A stretch of DNA of 64,000 bases from Aspidiotus rigidus (GCA_035079385.1 JAVHKY010000025.1:17272501-17336500), one strand, 5' to 3'; shown: positions 12,534-24,294, counted from the stretch's first letter. A program made the numbers and translations. Notes: a model not told the origin generated them from the sequence alone.

Positions 12534-14796
12534 GAATACTCCAAGAGTAATCGAAAAGATTGATTGCAATGACCACAGATAAACAGAAGAAGATGCGAGA
12601 TCTTTCGGTTAACAAACCATCATCGGGCAAAGTTGGAACGCCACTAACCCAGATGCAACTTGTAAAACAGAATACCAACGAGATCAAGATTGAACGAGCG
12701 AGCCTTCGCGAGGTGACTCAAGCTCGTAGACCAATTCAACTAAACTTTCGTCGGGAAAATACTTGTTGAGTACGGTAACATCGTCACTGTTCAGACGACG
12801 CACCATTTCGATATTTTCCAGCGCAATACGCCTAAAGTAAGAGCTCTCTTTGTGGAGGAGGGTAGCTGACCCTTCCTTGAAACATGACCGCTCCCCGAAT
12901 CACCTAAATTTTCTTTTCTCCAGGCCTTAAGGTGCTCCTCTACTCGAATTCCGAGCTGGCGACATGTCTCATCTATGTATACGCCGTTACAGTCCTTGCA
13001 CTCCAATTTGTACACTCAACTACTTTCCCCCCGCGGGATAGGGTCCTTTAGCCTAACAAACCTACCCTTCACCGTAGTGAGGTTATAAGAGGCAGGCCTG
13101 ATGCCAAAGGGGCGGAGGAGACGAGTCAGCTTGGATGAAAATTCACCCAAATACGAGAGCTTGATCCAACGTAGCTTTTTATTATCATTATTACAACTCA
13201 GATCGCGGGGGAGGGAGGAGGTACAATCAAGGCCCTTTTTCGTAAGCTTTTTTACGGACCATACGGTCAATGTCCAATTTGACCTCATTCACAGCGGCCA
13301 AGGGCTTAATGGTCGCAAGCTCCTTTTGGAAAGCTGGCTGACTCAGCGGGATGCTGGTCAGTCGATGAATATCGCTATTAAAGGCAGCGATCTTATGAGA
13401 AAATGGACAGAAGGACGATCCTTAGACAACTGTATCGGTCAAAGTATACTTTCTGAATATAGCGAAATCATGGTTTTCATCTCTTTCAGAGATAGTGAGA
13501 TCCAGAAAGTTTATAGAAGAACCTCCAATTTCTATAGTGAATTTTATGGAGGGATACATTTTATTCAACTCACCAAGGAGTTCTTGAGGACCGGTCCACG
13601 CACACAATATATCGTCCACATATCGGTGCCAGTAATGGATGTGACTCAGTAGCACTTGGTCCGAGGAAAACAAGTCAACCTCAAATCTAGAAATGAATAT
13701 CTCCTAAACGAGAGATTCCAAAGGAGAGGCGACGGGGATGCCTACCTCCTCAGGGAACTCGTAAAATTTCCCATTGAACTTACAGAAGTTATGTGACCAG
13801 CGCACATTAGGAAGGTTAAAAAATTCCTGTGACTCGTTGTGAGGAGTATTGAACTTGACAAGTAGGTCACCCATGCATAGTATAGGCCTTTGGTATATTG
13901 GGAAAAAGGCCGACTACATCAAATGAGCAGAGGCTTGTACCCGAAGGTAGAGTATCATTTTTGAGCCTCTCGGCCACAGAAATTGAATTTTTAACGAAGT
14001 AAGGGGACTCATACTCGATTCGAGATTCGAACTAACGATCCAAAACCTCGGCCAGGAAATGGGCGGGGGAGGAGACGTAGGACAAGACAGGCCGCCTAGG
14101 AGTATTCCTTTTGTGCACCTTAAGCAACCCGTAGAGGAGGGGGTACGGGGTTAGGTTCGAGCAGTGCTTTTTTGAGCGAATAACTTTTTATGATAAACTC
14201 ACTCCTGTTCACAACTTTTTTAACCTATTTGACGTAGTTAGGAAAGTTGAAAGAGCTATTTTTAATAGCTCCAAATTGAGTGAGAACTTTCTGAACGTTG
14301 GATACGTAGCAAGATTTCTCCGAGACTACGATCGCGTTACCCTTGTCAGCTTTAGTAAGGGTTAACCGGGGGTACTGCGGACGAGTTCGGCGCAAGCTGA
14401 TTGAATATTCACACCGGGACCAATTTTTATGTTAAGGTCGGCAACAACGTTAGCAAGAGTTTCATCTTTAGGAAGAGGAGGGAATCAAATTTAAGACCCT
14501 TCTCGTAAAAGTACGTTTCATCTTGCGAGAATTGCGCCTGGGTGAAATTGATAATGCGGGGCTGGAAAGCTTAAACAGGACCATTATCAGCACAAATATT
14601 TTTTTTTGAGGGCAATAGCTTTAGAGTTGAAAAGGGAGGCGATTTTCTTTTCGTTTTGGCTTTGAGCTCAGCCTCAAAATCCCAACAATCCGAATAAACA
14701 GGTCGAACTCACCCGGCGGAAGCAAACTAGAGAGTCTGGAATGGACAAAGAGATTGAGACGAGGCCATATCATCTTCTCAGTTTGGAAAGAGGACC
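12534..14796 (-). mobile_element. Penelope-like element copy 2 (degenerate)
   Basis: Minus strand, 5' to 3': N-terminal segment at 14580-14480 (FYEKGLKF), RT finger region with the ADKGN motif near 14350, an RT palm with many stops (14120-13790), the YVDD loop at 13600 (HRYVDDILCAWTG, 13422-13673), linker (13016-13288), GIY-YIG nuclease at 13015-12791 where YIG has become YID. Same family as copy 3 at 37.5-40.6 kb. At least five frame breaks, so inactive. Confidence 0.88.
12591..12626 (-). ncRNA. Hammerhead-like motif at the 3' end of PLE copy 2
   Basis: CCGATGA, T, GGTT-tgtt-AACC, GAAA, stem III AGAT-ctcgc-ATCT, identical to the motif in copy 3. The core has U4 changed to C and the extra nucleotide before stem II. 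Confidence 0.3.
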
Positions 14797-14873
14797 AAAA
14801 GATCTCGCATCTTCTTCTGTTTATCTGCGGTCATTGCAATCAGTCTTTTCGATTACTCTTGGAGTATTCTGTA
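14797..14873 (+). repeat. Inverted terminal piece of PLE copy 2
   Basis: AAAGATCTCGCATCTTCTTC and the ~60 bp that follow (to GGAGTATTCTGTAAT) are the reverse complement of the element's other end (12534-12605). It marks the 5' side of copy 2 and shows that this copy too is bounded by an inverted terminal segment. It begins inside the hammerhead-like motif, at GAAA/stem III. Confidence 0.75.
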
Positions 14874-15058
14874 ATTTTCTACAATTATTTGGACATCATC
14901 TCTTTGCTCCCCTCTGGAATCACTTTTTCTCTTAGCTGAGGGATACATTCATCCTGGGCTCTACTACCACTGTAAATTTATAACAGAAATTCATGACTCC
15001 AGATTCACAATCCCGACCTTCCACTGGTTACTACCGTCAAATTCTACTTCTTCTACAC

Positions 15059-15146
15059 CAGTGGTACTCAACTTTTTTTGTGCCACAATCTACTTTCAAA
15101 ATTTCCAAATGTTCCGCGATCGACCAAAAAAAAAAAAAAAAAAAAA
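15059..15146 (+). mobile_element. Possible hAT-type terminus (truncated)
   Basis: CAGTGGTACTCAACTTTTTT followed by TGTGCCACAATC resembles the start of hAT/Charlie-type nonautonomous elements. No matching right end is visible: poly-A (15125-15148) and then the pogo-like dimer follow. A single terminus only, so treat as tentative. Confidence 0.3.
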
Positions 15147-15246
15147 AATTGAAAAGGAGTAGGAGAAAACATTGTATGATTTATAAAACTTGTATTACAA
15201 AAATAATAGAGTGGTGGGGGTTAGGTCCCTATCATATATATCCGTA

Positions 15247-15591
15247 CAGTAGAAATTGGATATAACGATGTCCAAGGGGATCAAAATTTCAATTGTTAAA
15301 TCCAATCTATTATTAAACGCGATAGAGATTATGCCTCTATAGCAGCGAGGACTCACTAATTTAATCGTTGTAAACGGTGAATCGCTAAAAGCGGTATCGT
15401 TATCTGTGATTTCTACCAGTAGAAATCGGATATAACGATGTCCAGGGAGATCAAAATTTCAATCGTTAAATTTAATCTACCGTTAAAAGCGATAGGAATT
15501 ATACTTTTTCTATAGCAGCCAGGATCCGCTAATTTGATCTTTGTAAACGGTAAATCGCTAAAAGCGGTATCGTTATTCATGATTTCTACTG
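15247..15591. mobile_element. Tandem dimer of a pogo/Tigger-like MITE
   Basis: Two units, 15247-15416 and 15417-15591. The outer ends are CAGTAGAAAT...ATTTCTACTG, directly flanked by TA on both sides (15245-15246 and 15592-15593), the usual target duplication of Tc1/mariner-pogo elements. The subterminal GGATATAACGATGTCC resembles pogo/Tigger termini. The internal junction (GATTTCTAC|CAGTAGAAATC) lacks TA and two terminal bases, so the dimer probably moved or was copied as one piece. No transposase. Confidence 0.75.
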
Positions 15592-15879
15592 TAGTTCCGT
15601 ATCATCATAATAATTATACCGGTTGGACCAAAATGATATTACCAATCGAATGTGCGTTAGCACTAAATCTGTTCTAGCGTAAAAACGCGAAACTTATCTC
15701 CAATTTGCGCCCCCGGCCAACTTTTTATGACTTTTCTGAGCCGAGTTATCGACCAAAACACGCCAAAAATTGACCAATTTGCCAAAATTACTCGATTTGA
15801 AAGTGAAATTACCGCTGATTCTGAAAAAAATCCCTGAATATCTTCCAAGTTGTGATCTGGTGATGTCACAATCTGATGA

Positions 15880-17500
15880 AGTAATAAATCAGTCCCTGTG
15901 ACGTCACGATCTAATAACGTCGTACAACAATCGCTAGCTCGGGAGTCAAAATTTCAATAGAGAACCTATTCTATGGGGGCGGAACGGAATTCCGGAAAAC
16001 TCACGGGTTGTTTAACGGAGTTGAACGAGGGGTGGCAGGGAACCTGTTTTATGGGGCACAGACTTGCAAACGCGTATGTTACGAGAGAATTGGGACTTAA
16101 GATGACTGATCTATAACTTCATCAGATTGTGACGTCACAATCCCGGAGTTTGGAGCTATATATGATAGGAAGGGAACTTGGAAAAATTTCGACCTCCGAA
16201 CTATATGCATGATAGGTGAGGGACCTAGAAAACTGATCTATGACGTCATCAGATTGTGACGTTAATGCCCGGATTTTGGAGCTATATTTGATGAGAAGGG
16301 GATTGCCAGATACGAACTTTAGAGCTACGCATGTGATAGGTGGGAGACTTAGAAACCACGTGGGATCTGAAAAATGTAGATTGTAACGTGACAGGCCCCA
16401 AGCTATATTAAATAAAGATCATTTATTTGTACCTTTTCATAGTTGCTTGATCCAGCAACCAGTTGAGACAAAATAATTTTCGACAGCAAATAAAGGAACA
16501 GTAAAAAAATCAACCAGCTTAAACCTCTATGTGACGTCATCAGCTTGGACTTGCCTGTGACTACTATTTCTCCTTTCTCTCTCGGATTCGTAGATTTCTG
16601 GATGGGTCAAGATTTTCGTCCATCAACGGGAAAGAGGCAAAAGCCTAGTATGCTAAGCCTAGTTTAACCGAGTATAGCCTAGTATTATGATAGCGTACCA
16701 TAGGCATATGCTAGGCCTAATTTAAAGTAATTACAGTTTATAATTAAGGCTAGTTTAAAGCTAAAAACTCACGGGTTCTTTAAAGGAGTTGAATGAGGCG
16801 TGCCAAGAAACCGGTTTTATGGGGCACGTGGTATCTGAAAAAGTATGACGTCATCAGATTGTGACGTCTTAATGCCTGACCTATAATGTTATCAAACGGT
16901 GACATCACAGGTCCCACCCCCAAGCTATATATGATAGGAGGGGGACTTGAGAAAAACTGATCTGTGACGCCATAGTGACGTCCTAAGGCGGAACTATGAC
17001 GTCATCAAACTGTTATGTCACAGGCCCCACCCCGCGAGTTATGCTTGGAAAAATTTCGACCTTCGAGATGTATATGATAGGAGGGCACTTAGCAAATTGT
17101 CGACCTCCTAGCTTTGCCGGCTGGCCGGCCGGACGGCGGATTTTTTCCCGAAAAACCCCCCGATAAAATAGGTCCCCTGTAAAAATTTGCTGTGCGTTGC
17201 GTGGTGTCCAGCAAAAATACTAATCAGAAACAATGGTCCAAGTCCAACACCTACCCAAGTTCCAGCGGTAAAAATAGTCCAAGTCCAAGAAAGGTCGAAA
17301 TTCCTCCAAATCCCCCTCCTAGCTCAAAGCTTGATATTGTTCGAAGTCCTTCTTCTACCTAGGTATTATGAATGGTTTGTTGGTCGAAATTTTCTCAAGT
17401 CAGCCTCCTATCATTCAGTATAGCTGCAGATCGAAATTTCACGGGAAACCTGTTCAGTGGGGGAGGGGGGGGGGAAATTTGCCGTGCGTCGTCCAACCAA
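15880..17500. repeat. Foldback-related repeat block rich in TGACGTCA
   Basis: Several diverged copies of the unit seen at 3164-3470 (GAGCTATATATGATAGG, ACTTGGAAAAATTTCGACC), interleaved with a second unit carrying TGACGTCATCAGATTGTGAC. The inner foldback piece recurs at 17116-17190 (GGACGGCGG...GGTCCCCTGT) and in reverse at 17430-17510. TGACGTCA octamers are at 15899, 16130, 16241, 16532, 16846 and 16997. No coding sequence. Confidence 0.7.
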
Positions 17501-17510
17501 AAACTTGGAA

Positions 17511-17997
17511 ATCTCTGAGAATATTCCTCAAGAAAACAGACAACGAATTCCACAATAAAACGCCTATGATATTGTCACTTTTTTTTTTTTTACTAAATAA
17601 ACATCGTAGAAATCTCAGCGAGTTCGTCCTGCCTTTTTTTCGGACCCTCCAGCGTCAGATTAAAATAAACAAACAATCTGAAGTCGTAAGAAATACTTTC
17701 CTTCTCGGTTAAAACGAATACAGACTATACGAGTAGATAACGAAAACTAAACTTTATTTCGAAAAAACATTAGAAGAATTCTTGGCATAATTAAATAGGA
17801 AAACCTACCTACCCGATAAAATGCTAACGTAAAGCACTACTGTAGAGCTACGCATCGGTCGTAAGAAAGTGGAGACGCGAGTAATTCCGAATTTAATTAC
17901 ATCCTGTTCCGTAAATTTCCGAACGAATGAACAAATCGTTTCTCATTTCCCTTTGACTTTTCCGCGAGCTTTTTATTCAATCCGAACTTCTACACCA
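17511..17997. other. Unassigned intergenic DNA
   Basis: Nothing recognisable. A poly-T run is at about 17579-17591. Confidence 0.4.
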
Positions 17998-18250
17998 TCA
18001 GTCGTAAGCAAATATATACTCAGCCGACACCGATGATGGAAGTTGCTGTACTGCGAAATTTAAAATTTTAATAAACATTCTGTCAGCCTCACTCGTCGTG
18101 GGTGGGTCCACTCTAATTTCACGTGTTACTAGTCCGAATGATGAGTTAAAAGTCTCCTGACGGTTGTAAAATATAGAAATAAAATTTTCGAATAAATTAT
18201 CAACTATAGGATTAGATCCTGATGCGACTTTACAATCTTGAAGCAATTTA
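17998..18250 (-). CDS. Possible terminal exon of an unknown protein
   Basis: On the minus strand a good acceptor (TTTTATGTTACAG) at 18251 opens into 83 residues without a stop, starting KLLQDCKVASGSNPIVDNLF and ending AEYIFAYD, followed by TGA and, 15 bp on, GAATAAAAAG, a possible poly(A) signal. There is no family I recognise and no membrane segment. Candidate upstream coding lies around 18540-18390 (RFGQRFLDIRKGLVNKVKF or an overlapping frame), but I could not join it cleanly. It could be the end of a host gene or of an old transposon protein. Confidence 0.3.
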
Positions 18251-18259
18251 CTGTAACAT

Positions 18260-20375
18260 AAAATGCGACGACATCAGAATTCAAGGTATTCTCAAGAGGA
18301 CTTTGTTTTCGAGAACAAATGCGTATTTGGAGTCATAAAACTGGAATGTATTAGAAACCAACATCGTTTAGTAACTTCTATTAAATTGACCTTCAACTTC
18401 TTCCACAATCATAATAAGATTCGACATAACCATTGCAATAATATTCACAATTTCCCCTACGTTATGCTCATAGTTCCACAAGAGAACTTTACTTTATTCA
18501 CTAACCCCTTCCGAATGTCGAGGAAACGTTGACCAAACCGAATCTTTTGAGCAAAGTGTCGGACTCTATCAAGATCCTCAAAATCTATGTTTCATGGAGG
18601 TCTTCTCTGTTGGATTTATCACCTTACTCGTAGAACATACTAAAAGTCACACCCTATATGACGCGCTCATTGTCCCCAGGGAGCAAAAAAGTGTTGTTCA
18701 AATTGGTTTTTGTTATTCTCGAAATGAATATCCGTTTTTTGAAAAAAAAAGTACAGAGTTGAAAAATTTAGGATGTCAAAAAATATATAAATAATGTTCT
18801 ATTAATTACTTTCGTGTGGTGCTCCATTTTTGAATAAATGAACAATGAAAGTTGATGCGTGTCACTCGCGACGCAAGTCAACTCGAGCGTCACTTATCCG
18901 TTATAATGTGTGATCCTTCAATTCCAAGTAATAGGCAATCTTCTATCCTTATTTAATAATAGGCACGCGTTATGAAAATTAAATAAAATCCTTCTTTTTT
19001 TTTTTTTGAATCAGTGGCACTTTTTTTGAGAAACTTGCGGACTCTTCTACTTCAGCATTTTGTTTCACTTCTTTGATTTCTGTTGGATGCGTATAATTTT
19101 TTGTCAAATTGTATGAGCGCGCACAGTGCAGTGTACGTTATATTATTCTCTAGCATTCTCCATTTTTTATATGACTCCTCACAATGAATAAATGAATTAC
19201 AGACCGCGAACTAACTGATAAACAATGATATAGAAATCAGAAAGAGTTTAGTGACCGGCAATATCTATTAATTTCTTCATTAAGAGCTGCAGGAGCTGCA
19301 AGTGACACTCGCGTTGAGTGACAAGCATTCAAACTGGGCATCCACCAGGATCGCTAACAACGATCGCAATTCGTTCAAGAGCAACGGTGCTTTTACCTAA
19401 ATTGTAAGAGGTTTCAAGACTATGGCGTGTAATGGTAGAAAAATGAAAAATCTGGAATAACAGCTCCCGGATCATTTGATCTAATTTGTAGAACGTGCGT
19501 TTATGAACATCTTTCATGGGATGCCAAGAAGCCAAATTTGCTTCATTCGAGATCGAGTTATTTCATTTTTTTCATTTTTCTCCCTTATACGACCCTAGTT
19601 TTGATACTTTGTACAATTTCTCCCCGCTGCAGCGCGATACCAGCGTTGCCTGGTTCAAATATCATGCGTTACTTTGTCAACTATTCAACTTTCATCCTTC
19701 ATTTGTTCAAAAATGGCGCATCGCAAGGAAATTTTTAATACAATATTATTTATGTATTTTTTGAAGCTCTACAATTTTTGTCTCTTGAAAATTCAAAATT
19801 GATGATATAAAAATTGATATATAAAAAAATTTCATTTCATATGTTTAACAAAAATTTTTGTTCATTAGTTTATTAAAAATATACTTATTTTAATGATTAA
19901 TATTAAAAATATTTTGCTCAATGATTTCTATAATTAAATTGCTGTAATATATTTGTAACGTCATATGATCGAAGTTGACCAGGTATACCTTATCTCAAAG
20001 GTTGCTGGTCAGTGTTTGCTTGTGTGAGGATAAGCTCGCAAGTTCGAGAGCTAGCATCATTGCTCGTGGGATCCGAGCAGTTCATCAAAAACTTTTTCAC
20101 TGAGTAAGACTTTTTGAAGGAATGTACACATCATCGACAGGAAAGTTCACCTGTCAGTTTTTTTTTTTTTTTTCACTGTCCGGAAAGTTTATTTTTCTTT
20201 TTTGAGTTCACTAACGACAAAATTCACCTTTTTCAATCAGTTGTTTGACTTTTATTTGATGCTTTGATATACCAAATTTTATTTATAATATTTCAATAAA
20301 TAATAATTTTTTTGATAAAGAAAATTTATTTTATCAAATTATTAATTATTTATAAATCAAATTAATTAAATTGAA
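18260..20375. other. Unassigned AT-rich DNA with repeated TTCACC boxes
   Basis: No gene assigned. 19740-19950 and 20260-20375 are very AT-rich. Around 20140-20240 the motif TTCACC recurs (3 times, with related TTCACT), mirrored by GGTGAA boxes at 33010-33105 on the other side of the long composite element, hinting at an older outer element. Confidence 0.4.
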
Positions 20376-20441
20376 TTAACCCATTCACGGCGGCAATCGT
20401 ATATATACGTCGACTGTAGCGCTGCCATTTAATCGGCGCAG

Positions 20442-20443
<2 letters not shown>

Positions 20444-20492
<49 letters not shown>
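20444..20492. repeat. (TA)n microsatellite
   Basis: TA dinucleotides that continue on the other side of the Gypsy element (25979-25991). It was the insertion target; the duplicated target is TATA or a multiple. Confidence 0.95.
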
Positions 20493-20496
<4 letters not shown>

Positions 20497-20853
20497 AGTC
20501 CGTGGAGACTTCACGAATAAAAAGGAAGTAAAAAACAGTGTAATCGATGCTTTTATTGCAAATTAATTGAGAATCGAAATACAAAGCTCCTTACTTTAAA
20601 CGAGAGCGAGAAAATGAACGTATGAGAGGTCCGTAGACCGAACGAGTGAATATTTAAGTGTACATTAGGTCGAAGACCAAAAGAGTGTCGAATATTGGGT
20701 AGTGTATCACGTATTGTCATGCATGCAACAATCTGATTATATTGTGACCGAAAATGATAATTACAGGGCGTTATCGTCCGACGTGTCTAAACGAGGAAGA
20801 TAGAACGAACTGTATTTATTGACGAGTCGAAGAGTATTGGGTCGAGACTTACA
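20493..20853 (-). repeat. 3' LTR of Gypsy element
   Basis: 361 bp, TGTAAGTC...GACTTACA, essentially identical to 25618-25978. The one difference I saw is TGACCGAAAA here against TGAGCGAAAA there. The element reads on the minus strand, so this is its 3' LTR. Confidence 0.95.
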
Positions 20854-20868
20854 TCCCCCCATCCCCAG
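20854..20868 (-). promoter_or_regulatory. Polypurine tract of Gypsy element
   Basis: On the minus strand CTGGGGATGGGGGGA abuts the 3' LTR, the expected position of the plus-strand primer for reverse transcription. Confidence 0.75.
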
Positions 20869-21219
20869 TCATTTTCGCAAAGGAAAGAAGAAAAAGGAAA
20901 AAGACTATAACAAGATTGCCACGATCGTATCCCTGAGGGGAGGCAGCTCCATTCGGTGCCGCCGAGAATCATCCGCCGATTCATTTAGATCATTGTGGCT
21001 ATACCAACGTATGCAATGTAAAGTGGTCCGCTTGACGACTAGACACGTACATACGCTAGTGATTTGGTACGATACGTGGTTTCACACTGGCGTCCAAGTG
21101 CCATCTACTCCTCAGCGTATCTCCAACTTCCGACTTTTAATAACGACGACGACAACAATCACAACCTGAGACAATGCAAACAGGAACTTCCTTGTTCCCA
21201 AAAGTTGCGAAAGGATTAA
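20854..21219 (-). other. 3' noncoding part of Gypsy element
   Basis: From the pol stop to the 3' LTR. There is no envelope-like ORF, so this is a gag-pol retrotransposon rather than an errantivirus. Confidence 0.6.
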
Positions 21220-24200
21220 TTAAGACGTAAAGGAAGAGGAAATTATATGATCGGCTTTAATCATCTTACTGGTATGATATAAACGAAGCGCGTTGGAGGA
21301 CTTATTGTCCATATTTAATTCGTATACCGTGTTCGAGAGTTTACGCGTGATTGGAAAAGGTCCTATTCTTACTTCGTCTAATTTATGACGGTTTAATTTG
21401 CTACCATTCTCAACAAAAACAAGATCCCCGACACTAAACGTGATTGGTGATGATTTATTCTTGTCGAGTCGTTTCTTATTTTCCTCATGAGATCGTATCG
21501 AATTTTCTAGCGCTCGTCGTCTATCATCCAGTAAGTCTGATTTTTCGTGGAACTCTTTCGGCGCTATATTAGGAGGAATACCATTGAGCAAATAGTTGGG
21601 TGAATATTTTGTAACACTGTGTATTGTATTGTTATATTCGTTAACAGCTTTGCGAGCTATAGTGGTCCACGCGAGACGTGGAGATTCTTTTTCGTTCAAT
21701 TTACATCTTATTCTGTTAACGAGAGTCTGCCCTAGTCTTTCGTTAAGTCCGTTAGAGGATGCGTTGTCAACGGCCGTAAATATATGACTGATTTGCTTAT
21801 CAGAAATGTACTTCGCAAATTCGTTCGAGTTCAAACCTCCATACTGGTCTGTTAAAAGAGTATCAATCGGATATGTAGTGTGAACAGAATCGACCAGTTT
21901 AATCATTTCTGAAGCGGTTTGATTCGCCGAAGCTAAAATAAAAGCGTGTCGTGTGAAGTGATCAACAAGTATATGCATGTACCTTTTTGTCGACCGTCGA
22001 CCTCCGAATCCACCTACGGTATCAAGCGACATTATCTGGAAAGGTTTTGTTGCTGGTCCAAGTTGACCTAGTAAACTACTATCGCGTTTCCTTCGTGTCT
22101 TATTCTTTATACATGTTACACAATGTGTACAGTAAATTTTTGATAACTCATACATTCTCGGGAAATAATAGAATTGTCGTAGTATATTCGTAATATGTTT
22201 CGTATCAATATGACCAAATTGTTTATGGGTACGTTCGATTAGTTTCTTTCCTAGCAATGAGTCGAGTAGAATTCGACGTCGTCCATTCATGAATCTTGTC
22301 AATATTCCATTAGTTATTTTATCGCTTCGGCGTACTGTTATATTTGATTGGCATTCTTTAATTTCCTCGAGTTCAAGTAAATTAACTGTTGGTAAGATGT
22401 CCGCGGTATCATCGCCGTGGTCGCTCTCAAGGACGGGATTTCGGGACAGACAATCAGCCTCTGTGTTAGCCGCTCCTGGGCGATAAATAATATCAAAGTC
22501 GAATTGAAGGAGGTAATTGGCTAAATCGCCCAATTCCTCATCCGTTCGAGATTTTAGGTTGAGATTTTCCAGCGGGCGATGATCCGTGACAACAGTGAAT
22601 TTTCGTCCCAGCAACCAGTACTGCCAATATTTTATAGCTTCGCGGACGGCGAGGCTTTCAATGTATATCGCTTTTTTTTTACATTGGGCTTGGTTCAATT
22701 TTTTTGAAAAATAGGCGACAGGTCTTTCGGACCCGTCTTCCTGTTTTTGTTTCAAAACGGCGCCTATACCGACACCACTAGCGTCGGTGTAGATTATGAC
22801 GGGCTTGTTGCGATCAAATATGGCCAGTACTGGGCACGAGGTCAGATAGTGTTTTATTTGCTCAAAGGTTTCATTACATTTTTCAGACCATACGAATGGG
22901 TTATCTTTACGGAGCAGATTGTGGAAAACTTCTAACGTATTTGCCGCGTTCGGTATAAATTTATGATAAAAGTTTATTTTACCTAAAAATTGCCGAACGT
23001 GTTTGCGTGTCTGTGGGATGGGGAAATTTCGAATAGATACAAGGTTATCATTTAGAGGACGAACCGAGTTTCGTTCTATAATATGACCTAGGTATTTTAC
23101 TGAGTGAGTTGCGAAACTACATTTTATGAACTTCAATTTAAATCCTTCTCGCATAATAGCCTGAGCTAACGCCTCCAGATGCTCAAGATGTTCGTCGAAT
23201 GTTTTTGAGTATATGAGGATGTCGTCGATATAATTCGTACAAAATCCATCAAGACCGTTTCGCCGAATTATTCCAGACAATATTCGCTGGAAAATTGCTG
23301 GAGAATTTTTCAAGCCGAAAGGCATACTTTTCCATTCATAATGACCTGTTTGCGTTACGAAGCCGGTTTTATGTCTGTCTTTTATACGTATAGGAATAGA
23401 CCAGAAAGCCATATTTATGTCGAATGCGGAGAACCATATGCAGTCTCGTGCTTTAACTATAATATCTTCGATCAGAGGAAATGGTTGGCTTTCGGGAACC
23501 AAAAGCTTGTTCAGATCCCGAAAGTCAATACACATTCGAGTTTTCTCTTTCCTTCCGTCCTCCCCTGTTTTCTTAAAGGCCATTGTAACCGGTGCCGCGA
23601 AAGGTGATGATGATTCCTGTATCATTTCGTGTTTTAACAATTCTTTTATCTGACTTTCGATTTCAAGTTGATCGGCGTATGAGCATCTGTAGGGTTTTTT
23701 GGCTATATATTTATTTTCCATCAACTCGATACGTGCTTCGTACTCATTTACAGTCCCTATGTCAAACTGGTTTCTAGCAAATAGGTTTTCGTATTTATCG
23801 ACAAAATTATAAATTTTCTGACGTTTTTTCTTATCTAGATGAGACGTTTTCATTTCAAATTTTTCAATGGGAATGGATTCGTTCCAATTAATCATTGCTT
23901 TTACATCAGATTTCCCCTGTGAATTTGGTGTCGTGAATTTTGTGTTTTGAAGATTCTCGGTATTGTGTTTATCAACTACCTGACTAATTTCTAAATTGTG
24001 ATTTAGACATAATCCGAAGGTAGGGATTGTATCGAGACCTATGAGTAAATCGTATTTGTAGTTTTCTTTATCGATTACGAATACTCGTATTCTTTTTGTT
24101 ATGTTTAATATTTTTATGTTTAGAAAGGCTATGCCAAGAACTTTTGTCTCTCCGTTCATTGTATTGAAAGTGAGTGATTTTAATGTATAGTATTTGAGGT

Positions 24201-24294
24201 TTAATTTGCGTAAGATGTGAACCGGTACTACAGTGATATTAGCACCTGGATCATAAAGGCCTTCAGCCGGAGTATTTTCAATCTCTACTTTCAA
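21220..24294 (-). CDS. pol: Gypsy Pol polyprotein (PR-RT-RNase H-IN)
   Basis: 1024 codons open from the first listed residue; the frame has no ATG at its start and continues upstream into gag. Residue numbers count from 24294. Protease: Asp15 in DPGAN (family usually D-S/T-G). RT: FDINMAF with Asp292 and YIDD at 355-358. RNase H: TDAS Asp504, Glu546, TDH Asp571. Integrase: H690/H695 with C722/C725 zinc-binding set, then Asp758, Asp816 and Glu852 with exact D-35-E spacing. All catalytic residues are present and no stop interrupts, so the copy looks young. Domain order PR-RT-RH-IN is Ty3/Gypsy. The C-terminus continues past the DDE core into a conserved LYHTSKM tail. Expression needs a shift from gag. 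Confidence 0.95.
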   Translation of the reverse strand: MKVEIENTPAEGLYDPGANITVVPVHILRKLNLKYYTLKSLTFNTMNGETKVLGIAFLNIKILNITKRIRVFVIDKENYKYDLLIGLDTIPTFGLCLNHNLEISQVVDKHNTENLQNTKFTTPNSQGKSDVKAMINWNESIPIEKFEMKTSHLDKKKRQKIYNFVDKYENLFARNQFDIGTVNEYEARIELMENKYIAKKPYRCSYADQLEIESQIKELLKHEMIQESSSPFAAPVTMAFKKTGEDGRKEKTRMCIDFRDLNKLLVPESQPFPLIEDIIVKARDCIWFSAFDINMAFWSIPIRIKDRHKTGFVTQTGHYEWKSMPFGLKNSPAIFQRILSGIIRRNGLDGFCTNYIDDILIYSKTFDEHLEHLEALAQAIMREGFKLKFIKCSFATHSVKYLGHIIERNSVRPLNDNLVSIRNFPIPQTRKHVRQFLGKINFYHKFIPNAANTLEVFHNLLRKDNPFVWSEKCNETFEQIKHYLTSCPVLAIFDRNKPVIIYTDASGVGIGAVLKQKQEDGSERPVAYFSKKLNQAQCKKKAIYIESLAVREAIKYWQYWLLGRKFTVVTDHRPLENLNLKSRTDEELGDLANYLLQFDFDIIYRPGAANTEADCLSRNPVLESDHGDDTADILPTVNLLELEEIKECQSNITVRRSDKITNGILTRFMNGRRRILLDSLLGKKLIERTHKQFGHIDTKHITNILRQFYYFPRMYELSKIYCTHCVTCIKNKTRRKRDSSLLGQLGPATKPFQIMSLDTVGGFGGRRSTKRYMHILVDHFTRHAFILASANQTASEMIKLVDSVHTTYPIDTLLTDQYGGLNSNEFAKYISDKQISHIFTAVDNASSNGLNERLGQTLVNRIRCKLNEKESPRLAWTTIARKAVNEYNNTIHSVTKYSPNYLLNGIPPNIAPKEFHEKSDLLDDRRRALENSIRSHEENKKRLDKNKSSPITFSVGDLVFVENGSKLNRHKLDEVRIGPFPITRKLSNTVYELNMDNKSSNALRLYHTSKMIKADHIISSSFTS

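Noticed and set aside
20030..20100. tRNA-like stretch (GTTCGAGAGC)
   Set aside because: No cloverleaf could be drawn; acceptor and anticodon stems do not pair.
20854..21219. Envelope gene that would make the Gypsy element an errantivirus
   Set aside because: Only ~370 bp lie between the pol stop and the 3' LTR, with no long ORF.
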